Shown: piece by piece, positions 9,313-17,863 of the stretch | Numbering within the stretch: position 1 is the first letter of the stretch | Layout of the letters: each line of letters opens with the position of its first letter | DNA from: Parafrankia elaeagni | GTDB taxonomy: Bacteria; Actinomycetota; Actinomycetes; Frankiales; Frankiaceae | Length of the DNA: 64,000 nucleotides | Direction of reading: 5' to 3' | NCBI RefSeq assembly: GCF_000374165.1 | Contig: NZ_KB893670.1 | Location: 279,718-343,717 of the forward strand | The notes under the pieces: generated by a model | What the model was told of the DNA's origin: nothing | Seen by the model: only the letters and a program-made list of their open reading frames with translations | Database searches by the model: none | Translations under genes and position numbers: made by a program

Positions 9313-10050
9313 GTGGCAGACAGCACGCCTCACGGAAAGCGGCGCTGGCCGCTTTACCTCATCGGCGCGGTCCTCTCGGTGGCCGTCCTGGTCGTCGGCG
9401 GTACCGCGTTCTACATCAACGTCATCAAGGAGGAGGCCCCGGAGGAGTTCGCGCTCGACGACCAGGCCACCGGGACGTCAGGCGGCGGCTCGACCGCCGG
9501 GACGGCCGCCACCGGCTCCCTGGACGGCACCTGGAGGGTGACCTCGGGCTCGGAGGCCGGCTACCGCGTCGAGGAGGTCCTCTTCGGCCAGAACACGACG
9601 GCGGCCGGTCGCACCTCGGACGTCACCGGCACGATGACCATCTCCGGCACCGAGGTCTCCGAGGCGAACTTCGAGGTCCAGATGGCGACGGTGCGCAGCG
9701 ACGAGGAGCGCCGCGACAACCAGTTCCGCAACCGGATCATGAACGTCGACACCTACCCGGTCTCGGAGTTCACCCTGACCCGGCCGATCGAGCTCGGCTC
9801 CGTCCCGGCCGGCGACGAGAAGCGCACCTACAAGGCCACCGGCACCCTGAACCTGCGCGGGGTCTCCCGCGAGGTGACCATGGACCTGCAGGCGCAGCGC
9901 CTCGACGACCAGATCCAGGTGGTCGGCCAGATCCCGGTGACCTTCGCGGACTACGACATCCCGAACCCGAGCATCCCGGGTATCTCCACCGAGGACCACG
10001 GGATCATGGAGGTCTCCCTGCGCCTCGCGCGCGGCGAGGCCATCGAGTAG
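9313..10050 (+). CDS. YceI family protein, membrane-anchored
   Basis: 245 residues from GTG 9313. A basic start (HGKRRW) leads into one hydrophobic helix (~residues 13-36) that anchors the protein, with the rest outside. The YceI/lipocalin-like beta-barrel spans ~70-240: DGTWRVTSGSEAGYRVEEV, the IMNVDTYPVSEFTLT block, and TGTLNLRGVSREVTMDL are family hallmarks. YceI proteins bind long-chain isoprenoids or amphiphiles; the ligand here is unknown. It ends 36 bp before the convergent MFS gene. Confidence 0.92.
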   Translation: MADSTPHGKRRWPLYLIGAVLSVAVLVVGGTAFYINVIKEEAPEEFALDDQATGTSGGGSTAGTAATGSLDGTWRVTSGSEAGYRVEEVLFGQNTTAAGRTSDVTGTMTISGTEVSEANFEVQMATVRSDEERRDNQFRNRIMNVDTYPVSEFTLTRPIELGSVPAGDEKRTYKATGTLNLRGVSREVTMDLQAQRLDDQIQVVGQIPVTFADYDIPNPSIPGISTEDHGIMEVSLRLARGEAIE

Positions 10051-10086
10051 CGGCAGGGCGGTCGAGGTCGAGGCATCAGGCGGAGA

Positions 10087-11799
10087 TCACGCCTCCGCGA
10101 GGGCCTCCACCCGCTCGCTGTCTCCGCGGGGCTGCTCGGAGATCGTCACCGGCGCCGCCGGTGGAAGCCCGGGCAGCAGGCACGCGACCACGCCGGCGAG
10201 CAGCAGAAGCCCGGCCGAGATCACGAAGGCGAGGGAGTACCCGGAGGTCAACGCCTCCGCCTCCAGCGTGCCAGCCGCGAGCCGTCCCTCACTGTGGTGG
10301 TGCGCGATGGTCGCCAGGAGCGCCAGGCCGACCGCCGCACCGATCTGCCGACCGGTGTTGAGCAGCCCGGACGCGAGTCCGGCGAGCTGCGGCGGCACGC
10401 CGGACGTCGCCGCCGTGGTCACGGCGACCATGTTGGTGCCCATGCCCAGGCCGAACAGCGCGAGCGGGCCGAAGACCTGCGTCCAGTACGAGCCGCCGGC
10501 GCTCAGGGCGCCGAGCCAGGCCATGCCGGTCGCCGCGGTCAGCGTGCCGGCGATGACAAGCGGACGCGGGCCCAGGCGGCCGACCGTCCGCGAGCTGAAC
10601 TGCGAGCCGACAATGATCATGAGTGGCACCGGCAGCATCGAGAGACCGGCCTCGATCGGCTCCTGGCCCTGGATCCGCTGCAGATACAGGGTGAGGAAGA
10701 AGAACAGCCCGAACATGACGGTTCCCATGATCAGAATGATCAGGTTGGCGTAGCGCAGCGCACGGCGCCGGAAGACACCCAGGGGCACCAGCGGATTGGC
10801 CGTCCGCAGCTCGATGACCACGAACGCGGCGAGCAGCACCACCGCGGCCGCCAGCCAGCCGAGAGTGACCGGGGAGCCCCAGCTGCCCGACTCCGTCCGA
10901 ACGATGCCGTAGACCAGCGCGACCAGACCGCCGGTGACCGTGACCGTGCCGGGCACGTCCAGATCCCGCACCCCGCGCGCCTGGCCGCGGGACTCGATGA
11001 GCGCGATCCGCGCACCCGCGATCAGCGCCAGCCCGATCGGCACGTTGACGAAGAACACCCAGCGCCAGTCCGCGATCTGGGTCAGCAGGCCACCGGCCAG
11101 CACGCCGAGCGCGCCACCGCCGGCAGCGGTCGTGCTCCACAGGCCGAGCGCGCGAGCCCGCTCACGCGGGTCCGGGAACGAGGTCATCAGCACGCTCAAC
11201 GTGGCGGGCGCGAGCACCGCGCCGCCGAGCCCCTGCACCGCGCGCGCCGCGATCAGCGTGGCCTCGGTGGTGGCCAGGCCGCCGGCCAGGCTCGCCGCGG
11301 TGAACAGCGTCAGCCCTGTGACGAAGACCCGGCGCCGACCGAACAGGTCCGCGGCCCGCCCACCGAAGAGCAGGAGACCGGCGAAGGCGAGGGTGTACCC
11401 GTTCACCACCCACTGCAGCCCGGACGCGGAGAGTCCCAGGTCGGACTGCATGGACGGGAGCGCCACGTTCACGATCGTCACGTCCAGGACGACCATGAAC
11501 TGGGCGAGGCAGCACACGGCCAGTACCGCCCACGCCGGCGCACGGCGCGCGGGGCCGCGCTTCGGAGCCCGCGCCGCGGCCGGGACCTCCTCCGGCGGCT
11601 TCGCCGTCACAGGTCCGACCGGGCGAGGCTGCGCCGCTTCGGCCGTTGTCGGCTCAGCCGCTTCAGCTGCCGTCGGCACGGCCACCTCAGCTGCCGTCGG
11701 CACGGCCGCTGTGGGCTTCCCCACCGCGCCGTCTCCGCCGTCTCCGACTTCGGCGCCGCTCTGCGCTCCGCTCCCCGCCAGTGCCCCGTCGTCCGCCAT
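10087..11799 (-). CDS. DHA2-type MFS drug exporter
   Basis: 570 residues, EmrB/QacA-type (14-helix) proton-driven efflux pump. Start ATG at 11799 is supported by GGGAGG (complement of 11804-11809), seven bases upstream; the frame stays open further but only as antisense of the neighbouring regulator. A ~90-residue Ala/Thr/Glu/Pro tail with near-repeats (VPTAAEVA, VPTAAEAA, EPTTAEAA) precedes helix 1. Motif C-like and DHA2 features are visible: LDVTIVNVALPSMQSDLG after helix 1, FGGRAADLFGRRRVF (motif A) and a WRWVFFVNVPIGL segment. It is divergent from a TetR gene with palindromes between, so it is probably repressed by that protein and induced by its substrate. Confidence 0.93.
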   Translation of the reverse strand: MADDGALAGSGAQSGAEVGDGGDGAVGKPTAAVPTAAEVAVPTAAEAAEPTTAEAAQPRPVGPVTAKPPEEVPAAARAPKRGPARRAPAWAVLAVCCLAQFMVVLDVTIVNVALPSMQSDLGLSASGLQWVVNGYTLAFAGLLLFGGRAADLFGRRRVFVTGLTLFTAASLAGGLATTEATLIAARAVQGLGGAVLAPATLSVLMTSFPDPRERARALGLWSTTAAGGGALGVLAGGLLTQIADWRWVFFVNVPIGLALIAGARIALIESRGQARGVRDLDVPGTVTVTGGLVALVYGIVRTESGSWGSPVTLGWLAAAVVLLAAFVVIELRTANPLVPLGVFRRRALRYANLIILIMGTVMFGLFFFLTLYLQRIQGQEPIEAGLSMLPVPLMIIVGSQFSSRTVGRLGPRPLVIAGTLTAATGMAWLGALSAGGSYWTQVFGPLALFGLGMGTNMVAVTTAATSGVPPQLAGLASGLLNTGRQIGAAVGLALLATIAHHHSEGRLAAGTLEAEALTSGYSLAFVISAGLLLLAGVVACLLPGLPPAAPVTISEQPRGDSERVEALAEA

Positions 11800-11876
11800 A
11801 GCGCCTCCCGCAGCCCACGCCTGTCGGCGCCGCGGCGGTCCGAGACTCGGCCCCGCCGCACCGCCCGCCCCTGCCC

Positions 11877-11935
11877 GCGTACGCTTCGTACGCTGTACGG
11901 GCAACCAATCGGTCGAGCGTACGCCGTACGATTGG
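11877..11935. promoter_or_regulatory. Palindrome cluster, candidate TetR operators
   Basis: The 151-bp divergent gap between exporter and TetR holds a perfect inverted repeat GCGTACG-CTT-CGTACGC (11877-11893), the related CGTACG-C-CGTACG (11918-11930), and CCAATCG (11905-11911) matched by CGATTGG (11929-11935). Repeated CGTACG cores are what a TetR dimer would bind. The assignment to this regulator is inference from position. Confidence 0.6.
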
Positions 11936-11968
11936 CACCCCACAAAGACGATGTCCCTGGCGGGTGAG

Positions 11969-12898
11969 ATGAGCACCACAGGCACCGTTCCGGCTGGCGT
12001 CGAGCGCCTGTCCGGCGTGGCCGGAGCGCCGCCCGGCCTGGTCGGCGGCGAGGTCGACGGCGAGGTCGACGCGGCTGGCACCGAGCCGGCCGCCGGCAGC
12101 GACCCAGCTCCCACCCTCGGTGACCCATCTCGCGCCCTTGGTGACCTGGCTCCCGCCCTCGGCGACCCGGCTCGCACGGAGAGCGGGCGAGGTGTGGCGC
12201 CCAGACCGCCGGCCCGGGCCCGCGAGCGGCAGGCCACACCCCGCGTTTCCCTCACCTCCGACCGGATCGTGGCCGCCGGCCTGGGGATCGCCGACGCCGA
12301 AGGGCTGGAGGCCGTCTCGATGCGCCGCGTCGCGGCAGCGCTCGGGGTCGGCACCATGACGCTGTACACCCACGTCCAGGACAAGGACGCCCTGCTCGCG
12401 CTGATGCGGGACGCGCTGTTCGCCGAACATCTCGTCACCGACCTCGGCCCCGACTGGCGCACCGGCCTCACCCGCATCGCCCGGCGGACGCGTGAGTGCC
12501 TGCTGAGCCACCCCTGGGTGCTCGCCCTCGGCCTGCGCCCCGCGCTCGGCCCGAACAAGCTGCGCCACATCGAGCAGGTGCTCGCGGCCGCCTCGGGGAT
12601 CACCAGCGACCCGGCGGCCCAGCGGACGATCATCCACGCGGTGGACGACCTCGTCATCGGGTGCGCGACGCAGGAGCTGGCCGCCAAGGCACTCGGCGCG
12701 GACGTCCCGCAGCCGATGTGCGGGCTGCGCCGCCGCATCGACGCCGACCCCGCGCTGCGTGGGCTTCTCGACAGCGGGGTGTTCCCCCACCTCGCCCAGA
12801 TGCTGGCCGGCGACGCCCCGTTCGCCGCGGAGCGGTTCGAACAGGCGCTGACCTGGCTCCTCGACGGCATCGAACGGACCTACCGCGACGGCACGTGA
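11969..12898 (+). CDS. TetR family regulator of the adjacent exporter
   Basis: 309 residues from ATG 11969 (ATG 11951 and GTG 12194 are alternatives; the last would give a more usual ~234 residues). The N-terminal ~90 residues are low complexity with a 7-residue near-repeat (GDPSRAL, GDLAPAL). The DNA-binding part follows: SDRIVAAGLGIADAEGLEAVS, then the turn helix MRRVAAALGVGTMTLYTHVQDKDAL. The C-terminal half is a helical TetR_C-type ligand domain. It is divergent from the MFS gene, so it probably represses the exporter and itself. The long tail, if translated, is unusual for the family. Confidence 0.88.
   Translation: MSTTGTVPAGVERLSGVAGAPPGLVGGEVDGEVDAAGTEPAAGSDPAPTLGDPSRALGDLAPALGDPARTESGRGVAPRPPARARERQATPRVSLTSDRIVAAGLGIADAEGLEAVSMRRVAAALGVGTMTLYTHVQDKDALLALMRDALFAEHLVTDLGPDWRTGLTRIARRTRECLLSHPWVLALGLRPALGPNKLRHIEQVLAAASGITSDPAAQRTIIHAVDDLVIGCATQELAAKALGADVPQPMCGLRRRIDADPALRGLLDSGVFPHLAQMLAGDAPFAAERFEQALTWLLDGIERTYRDGT
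12100..12183 (+). repeat. 21-bp imperfect repeat in TetR 5' region
   Basis: Four degenerate 21-bp units encode SDPAPTL, GDPSRAL, GDLAPAL and GDPARTE. Unit length is a multiple of three, so copy-number change would keep the frame. Confidence 0.6.
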
Positions 12899-13047
12899 AC
12901 GCCTGTCCGCGCGCCGGTCAGCACCGCGCCGGCGGGACCAGTCGTACCGGACGGGGACGATCCGGGCTTCACGGAAACGATCCGACCGACTACCTTCGAT
13001 CGGGTGAGCACCCTCGGTCAGCCCCGCGTCACCCGTGAAGCGCCGGC

Positions 13048-14718
13048 ATGACGACCGGCCTGCCCCGGCGCGCCCAGCCGCCGCTGGCGAGCGACCCGAC
13101 CTCGGTCGGGCCCTACCGCGTGCTCGGCCGGATCGCGCAGGGCCCGGCGGGGCCCGTGCTCCTCAGCCGTGCCGTCGGCGGCGCCTGGGTCGCGCTCCAT
13201 CTGCCTGACCCGGCCGCCGTCCAGGGCACCTGGCCCGAGCCGGCCGACCGGGAGCAGGCCAGGGAGCGACTGCGGGCACGGTTCACCGCGGTCGCCGAGC
13301 ACGCTGCCGCCGCTGCCCACCCCGCCCGCTGTGCTGTCCTGGACGTCGGAGTCATCGGCGACGACGGCGACGGCCTTCCGTACCTGGTCACCGAGTACGT
13401 CGACGGCCCGACGCTGGCCCAGGAGGTTGCCGAGCGCGGGCCGCTGTCCCCCACCGAGCTGAACCGGGTCGCCGTCACCCTGCTCGACCTGCTGGCCTCG
13501 CCGGCCGGCGCCGACATCCGGGCGGGTGCGCGGGCGGCCCCGGCGGCCGAGGAGATCGTCCTGTCGCTCGCCGGGCCGCGTGTGCTCTCCCCTGGTCTCA
13601 CGCCCACGCCTGGTCTCACGCCCACGCCGCCCGGCGGCGAGGTCACGGTGGACCCGGCGGGCACCGCCTGGGCGCGCGTGGTCGCCTTCGCCGCCACAGG
13701 GCAGCCCGCCCCGTCCGGCTGGCCGCGGCGTGGCGCCGCGGTGGTGGGCACCCGGCACCGCGGCTCCCCGGCGGTGGACCGGACCACCGCGGCGGTCCTC
13801 GACGCACTGCCGCCCGGCCGGGCCCGCACGGCGATGCGGGCCGCGGTGGCGGGAGCACCCTGGCTCCCCGACCTCGCAGCGCCGGTGGAACAGCCCCGGG
13901 CACTCGCGCCGGGCCTCGCCCGGCCGGCCCCGCCGCGGCCCGGCTGGCCGTTCAGGTCCGCCCGCACGGCAGGGCCCGCCCGCACGGCAGAGCCCACCCG
14001 CACGGCAGAGCCCACCCGCACGGCAGAGCCCACCCGCGCGAAGGAGCCTTCCCTGCCGCAGGAGCCTGCTCTGGTGGACGGGCGGCGGGAGAGGCCGGCG
14101 GCACGGTGGCGCCCGGTCTCGGCCGCCGCGCTCTGTGCGGTCACAGCGGTCGCGGTCGCCGCCGTCGCCGGTCCCTCGGCCGGCCCGATCACCGCCACCG
14201 CCGCGGCGCGGACCACCGCGGTGCTGCCCGGGCCGGCGGCGCCCGACCGCGCCGCCCCACCGCTACCGGAGCACTCCCGGCGCGATGCCACGCCGCGCCC
14301 CGCCGCGGAGGAGGCGGAGGTTCCCGGCACCGGCACCGCCCTCGCACCGGGCAACTCCGCGAGCATGCCCCCCGCAGGCGCCGCGGAAGCCACAGAACCG
14401 GCCGGCACCGCGCAGCCTCCGCAGGCCCCGCCGCGAGTGGCCACCGCGGCGGAGGTCGCGCCGGAACCGCAGGCGCCACGCCCCAGGCCGGCACGGGTTC
14501 CTCAGCAGGCGGTCCGCCCGGCACCCGGCGATCAGCCGGTGCCGGGTGCCGCTGCGGTGGCCCAGCCCACTCCGCCGCCACCGGCCGCTGCCGCCGGCAC
14601 CGGCCCGGCTGGCGCGGCGGCCACTCCCGCGGCCCCGGACCCGCCGCCTCCGGCGCCCGGCTCCACCAGCGGCCTCACCCCGGTACAGATCAGTGTGGTG
14701 CCGCTGGCCCCTCGCTGA
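13048..14718 (+). CDS. Degenerate Ser/Thr kinase-like membrane protein
   Basis: 556 residues. The opening matches the kinase N-lobe (VGPYRVLGRIAQGPAGPVLLSRAV, then YLVTEYVDGPTL in the hinge position), but the VAIK lysine is replaced (WVALHLP) and no HRD catalytic loop or DFG motif follows. It is therefore a predicted pseudokinase. After ~340 residues a hydrophobic helix (~353-380) crosses the membrane, and the rest (~175 residues) is an external Pro/Ala-rich stalk with no clear domain. Two in-frame 18-bp tandem repeats lie in the cytoplasmic part. A perfect hairpin follows the stop. It could be a ligand-binding or scaffolding relative of PknB-type kinases. The N-lobe similarity is clear; the function is not. 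Confidence 0.7.
   Translation: MTTGLPRRAQPPLASDPTSVGPYRVLGRIAQGPAGPVLLSRAVGGAWVALHLPDPAAVQGTWPEPADREQARERLRARFTAVAEHAAAAAHPARCAVLDVGVIGDDGDGLPYLVTEYVDGPTLAQEVAERGPLSPTELNRVAVTLLDLLASPAGADIRAGARAAPAAEEIVLSLAGPRVLSPGLTPTPGLTPTPPGGEVTVDPAGTAWARVVAFAATGQPAPSGWPRRGAAVVGTRHRGSPAVDRTTAAVLDALPPGRARTAMRAAVAGAPWLPDLAAPVEQPRALAPGLARPAPPRPGWPFRSARTAGPARTAEPTRTAEPTRTAEPTRAKEPSLPQEPALVDGRRERPAARWRPVSAAALCAVTAVAVAAVAGPSAGPITATAAARTTAVLPGPAAPDRAAPPLPEHSRRDATPRPAAEEAEVPGTGTALAPGNSASMPPAGAAEATEPAGTAQPPQAPPRVATAAEVAPEPQAPRPRPARVPQQAVRPAPGDQPVPGAAAVAQPTPPPPAAAAGTGPAGAAATPAAPDPPPPAPGSTSGLTPVQISVVPLAPR
13591..13626 (+). repeat. 18-bp tandem repeat, two copies
   Basis: CCTGGTCTCACGCCCACG occurs at 13591-13608 and 13609-13626, giving PGLTPT twice in the kinase-like protein. 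In frame. Confidence 0.75.
13963..14034 (+). repeat. 18-bp tandem repeat, four copies
   Basis: Unit CGCACGGCAGAGCCCACC runs from 13963 to 14034: the first copy differs at two bases and the next three are identical. It encodes RTAEPT repeats just before the membrane helix of the kinase-like protein. Copy number may vary between strains without breaking the frame. Confidence 0.85.
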
Positions 14719-14720
14719 CC

Positions 14721-14749
14721 CGAGCGATCACCGAACGGGTGATCGCTCG
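14721..14749. terminator. Perfect 12-bp hairpin, bidirectional terminator
   Basis: CGAGCGATCACC (14721-14732) and GGTGATCGCTCG (14738-14749) are perfect complements around a GAACG loop. It lies two bases after the kinase-like stop and ~40 bases past the stop of the convergent SLOG gene, so it can serve both. GTGATCGCTCGACCGG is then repeated once downstream (to 14770), followed by a duplicated ATGGTCAGTCGCGC. Confidence 0.7.
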
Positions 14750-14791
14750 ACCGGGTGATCGCTCGACCGGATGGTCAGTCGCGCCGGATGG

Positions 14792-15271
14792 TCAGTCGCG
14801 CACAGCGCCCTGCGGCCACACCACGTGGACAGGCTTGTTCCTGCTTCGTGCGTAGGCGACGACGTCGCCGGTGCCGGCGTAGTCGCGCGCGGGGCGGCCG
14901 TCCCAGACCGCGATCAGCTCGTCCGACTCGTCGACCATCGCCCGGCTGGCGGCCATCAGCGCCTCCAGGTCGACCTCGGCCGGCTCGAGGGTCCGCACCC
15001 GGATCGCGGCGTCCCGCAGGCGGTCGTACTCCGGCCGGTGCTCGGCCGGCAGGAAATCCCGGTAGTTCCGTGCGGGGACGACGGCGACGAGGCTGCCGCC
15101 GATGGTGAGGATCAGGTCGGCGAAGGTGCTGTCGGTGCCTTCGGCGAGGCAGCTCACCCCGACCAGGTCACCGGACGGGTGCCGGCGGAGCAGCCGCAGC
15201 GTCTCGGCGGTCGTGTACTCCGTGATGGGGGGTGACAGGACGCGGTGCCCGGTGATTCCCACGACTGCCAT
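14792..15271 (-). CDS. SLOG-type Rossmann nucleotide-binding protein
   Basis: 159 residues from ATG at complement 15271; an ATG at complement 15283 would add MSSA. The GITGHR opening, the CLAEGTDSTFADLIL helix and ELIAVWDGRPARDYAGTGDVVAYAR near the end match the SLOG/LOG/DprA-like Rossmann fold. These proteins bind nucleotides or nucleotide-derived ligands. The TGHR motif and the GTxD.xFAD segment are family features; the natural ligand is unknown. It stands alone, convergent with the kinase-like gene across a strong hairpin. Confidence 0.72.
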   Translation of the reverse strand: MAVVGITGHRVLSPPITEYTTAETLRLLRRHPSGDLVGVSCLAEGTDSTFADLILTIGGSLVAVVPARNYRDFLPAEHRPEYDRLRDAAIRVRTLEPAEVDLEALMAASRAMVDESDELIAVWDGRPARDYAGTGDVVAYARSRNKPVHVVWPQGAVRD

Positions 15272-15351
15272 CGCCGATGACATTCCTCTCGTCGGGATAC
15301 GCCCTCCGTTCGAAGCGTATGCGCGATCTGTCCGCGACCAGGCCCCCTCGG

Positions 15352-16383
15352 TCAGGGATGCAGCCGGAAGCGCGACACAAAGGCCCAGATCGCCTCGTTC
15401 GCGTCGAGATCGCCGTTTCCGCGCCCGAGGGCCTGCCCGGGGAGAAGCGGGTCCCCGCCGGGCCAGAGATGGCCACCGCCGACGATCTCGTCGAGGATGA
15501 CGGGGGTGCCCGGCGGGCATCCGGTGAACTCGTGGCGCACGACGGTGGTGCCGTCGGCCCGGTCGCGGTCCGGCAGCGGGGTGTCCAGGGTGGTCTGGGC
15601 ACAGCCGGCGACGTCCGCCCAGCCGCGGGCACCGGCCTCCGCCTGCCCGTAGTTGATCACCTTGTCCTCGCTGCCGTGGATCACCAGCATCGGCACCGGC
15701 GCCGGCGCCGGCGGCCGGGACGGGCAGCCGACGCCGGGGGCCGACCCGGCGACGGTCGCGAACGCGGCGAAACGGTCCGGGTACCGGCAGGCGAGGCCCT
15801 GGGTGAACAGGCCGCCGTTGCTCATGCCCGAGGCGTACAGCCGGGACGGGTCGGCGCCGTACCGGGCGACCACCAGATCGGTCAGGGCAAGGACGAAACC
15901 GGGGTCGTCAACGGGCGGCGCGTCCTGTCCACCGGGCACGCCCTGCCAGCCGATCCCCTCATGCCCGGGGATCACGAGGAGGTACCCCGCCCGGTCCGCG
16001 AACGCCGCCAGCCCGGCGGAGGCGTCCGCGATCTCCGGCGTCTCGAACATGCCCGGGAAGTGGAACAGCGCCGGCAGCGAGCTGCCCGACCGGGCCGCCG
16101 CCGGCACATGCACGACGGCGTGGCGGTCGATCCCGGCATGGCGCAGCCGGACCAGATGCTCCCCGGGGCCCTCCCCGGCACCCGCACCCGCACCCGCACC
16201 GGCACCGGCACCGGCACCCGCCCGACCGGGCCGGGTGGGTCCGTCCGCGCTCGCCGCCGCCGGAGTGAGGCAGGCCGCGACCACCAGGACGGCCGCCGCG
16301 GCCACCGCCCTGCCCGCAGCCACCGCCCTGCCCGCGGCCACCGCTCTACCCGCGGCTCTACCCGCGGCGGGCACGCCGGCCAC
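15352..16383 (-). CDS. Secreted PHB-depolymerase/LpqC-type esterase
   Basis: 343 residues from GTG at complement 16383. The alpha/beta-hydrolase core shows nucleophile GMSNGG, Asp in HGSEDKVINY and His in GGGHLWPGG, as in the PHB depolymerase/feruloyl esterase (LpqC) group. The N-terminus is a long signal sequence with repeated GRAVAA units, ending in VVAACLTPAAASA; this could be a lipobox (VAAC) or a signal peptidase I site. A Gly-Ala dipeptide run encoded by 6-bp repeats (~16183-16220) follows. The start lies inside the 3' end of the WS/DGAT gene (26-bp overlap), suggesting coupled translation. Likely substrates are short polyester or ester bonds. Confidence 0.82.
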   Translation of the reverse strand: MAGVPAAGRAAGRAVAAGRAVAAGRAVAAAAVLVVAACLTPAAASADGPTRPGRAGAGAGAGAGAGAGAGEGPGEHLVRLRHAGIDRHAVVHVPAAARSGSSLPALFHFPGMFETPEIADASAGLAAFADRAGYLLVIPGHEGIGWQGVPGGQDAPPVDDPGFVLALTDLVVARYGADPSRLYASGMSNGGLFTQGLACRYPDRFAAFATVAGSAPGVGCPSRPPAPAPVPMLVIHGSEDKVINYGQAEAGARGWADVAGCAQTTLDTPLPDRDRADGTTVVRHEFTGCPPGTPVILDEIVGGGHLWPGGDPLLPGQALGRGNGDLDANEAIWAFVSRFRLHP

Positions 16384-17707
16384 CCCACTGCCCGTTGCCG
16401 ACCAGCAGCGCGCGGACGGCCTCCTCCAGCAGGTCGACCTCCGCCTCCCACAGACCGGCGAGATCCCTGGACCCGGGCAGCCCGGCGTCCGCCGCCGTGC
16501 CGACGCTGACGGTGTCGCCGAGGCCACTGAGATGGCAGGCCAGTCGCTGCCCCGGGAACAACGTCGGGATCGGCACCGCCGCGGTGATCGGCTGGCCGGC
16601 GACGGCCAGCGGGCCCGGTGCGCCGGCCTGGTTGGACACCGACAGCGCGGACGACCGCCCGCTCAGCCCGGCGCCGAACAGGCGCGGGCGGATCCGGGCG
16701 GGCAGCAGCTCGAACAGCAGCCGCTCCCCCACCCCGAGGGTGCCGCCCTGCTTGAGCCGGTCGGTGCGGTCCCGGACGGCGAGCAGCCGATCGAGGGGCA
16801 GCGGCTCGGCGCAGGGCAGGACGATCCGTGCCCCGGCCACGAAGTTCGCGAGCATGGCACGCTCGCCCGGCTGGCGGGTGCTGATCGCCATCGCCACCGG
16901 CAGGCCCTCCGTGGCCTCACTGGTTCCCTCCCAGCGCCGCAGTGCCCCGGCCAGTCCGGCGAGGAAGACGTCGTTGACCGTGCCGCCGACCGGCGCGCCG
17001 ATGGCCCGCAGGCGGGCCAGGGAGGTCGTGGCCCAGCTGTGGGTGGTCCGCCCGAGCCAGGGTGCGGTGAACGGCGCCGACCTGGCGGTGGGAGCCAGCC
17101 ACTGCAGTGAGCGCGCGACGGCCGCACCGACCTCCCGCGACCGGGCCCGCCCCGGCTCCCGGCGCTGCGGCGGCACGAACGCCGTCGGGTCGGAGCCGAC
17201 CCCGAACAGTGCCGACAGCACCAGGTTCTTGGCGGTGCCGTCCTGCTGGATGTGGCTCGCCCGGTACAGCAGGGCGAACGCGGTGTCGTCCGCGGCACGC
17301 AGCAGCCACAGCTGCCAGGGGGGGCCGGCAACGGGGACGACCGCGCTGCTGTGGCGCTCCACGAAGTCACGCAGCTCCGTGCCGGCGAAACCCGGCTCGC
17401 CGGCCCCGCCGTCGCCCCCGCCCAGGACGCCGGCGGGCGGGTGCTCCCGAACGAGGTGGTCGAGGTCGACGTCGGGATCCGCGCGCCACCCGTACCGGGC
17501 CCGGCGTCCGGGCAGGCAGACCAGCCGCTCGGTGAGCAGCGGGAACCGGAGCAGCCGCTCGGCCACCCAGGCCCGCAGCGCCTCGATACCGGGTGCCGGG
17601 CCCGTCCCGACGAGCAGGCAGTTGACGTTGATCGGCACGTCGGCGTGCAGAAGCTGGTAGTCGAGCAGGGCGGTGTCGAAGGCGTTGAGGGGGCGGATCC
17701 GGACCAT
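16358..17707 (-). CDS. WS/DGAT-type acyltransferase
   Basis: 449 residues, wax ester synthase/acyl-CoA:diacylglycerol acyltransferase family. ATG at complement 17707 begins MVRIRPLNAFDTALL, close to the usual family start. The active-site motif normally HHxxxDG reads SHIQQDG here, so the second His is kept but the first is Ser. The later TVNDVFLAGLAGALRRW block matches the family's conserved NDVxLA region. The family esterifies diacylglycerol or fatty alcohols with acyl-CoA to store neutral lipids. The motif change may alter activity or substrate. It is translationally linked to the downstream esterase, an acylation/de-esterification pair. Confidence 0.85.
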   Translation of the reverse strand: MVRIRPLNAFDTALLDYQLLHADVPINVNCLLVGTGPAPGIEALRAWVAERLLRFPLLTERLVCLPGRRARYGWRADPDVDLDHLVREHPPAGVLGGGDGGAGEPGFAGTELRDFVERHSSAVVPVAGPPWQLWLLRAADDTAFALLYRASHIQQDGTAKNLVLSALFGVGSDPTAFVPPQRREPGRARSREVGAAVARSLQWLAPTARSAPFTAPWLGRTTHSWATTSLARLRAIGAPVGGTVNDVFLAGLAGALRRWEGTSEATEGLPVAMAISTRQPGERAMLANFVAGARIVLPCAEPLPLDRLLAVRDRTDRLKQGGTLGVGERLLFELLPARIRPRLFGAGLSGRSSALSVSNQAGAPGPLAVAGQPITAAVPIPTLFPGQRLACHLSGLGDTVSVGTAADAGLPGSRDLAGLWEAEVDLLEEAVRALLVGNGQWGGRRARRG

Positions 17708-17863
17708 CGGCTGACGCTCGCTTCCTGCCCCGAGGCCACCGACGGTGCGGAGCCACCGCCGGCTCGGAGCTGTTGCGCGGGCTGGACGCCGTCCGGAAAC
17801 GTAACCCCGGTCACCGACACCGGCGACCCGGCGGCCCGTTTCCACCCCGCCGGAGGCACTTGC

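Noticed and set aside
11800-12870. Long minus-strand extension of the MFS frame
   Set aside because: Antisense of the TetR gene; ATG 11799 has a good GGGAGG and starts the exporter proper.
16183-16220. Six-base repeat run that might be a CRISPR-like or regulatory array
   Set aside because: Simple in-frame Gly-Ala codon repeat inside the esterase gene with no spacers.
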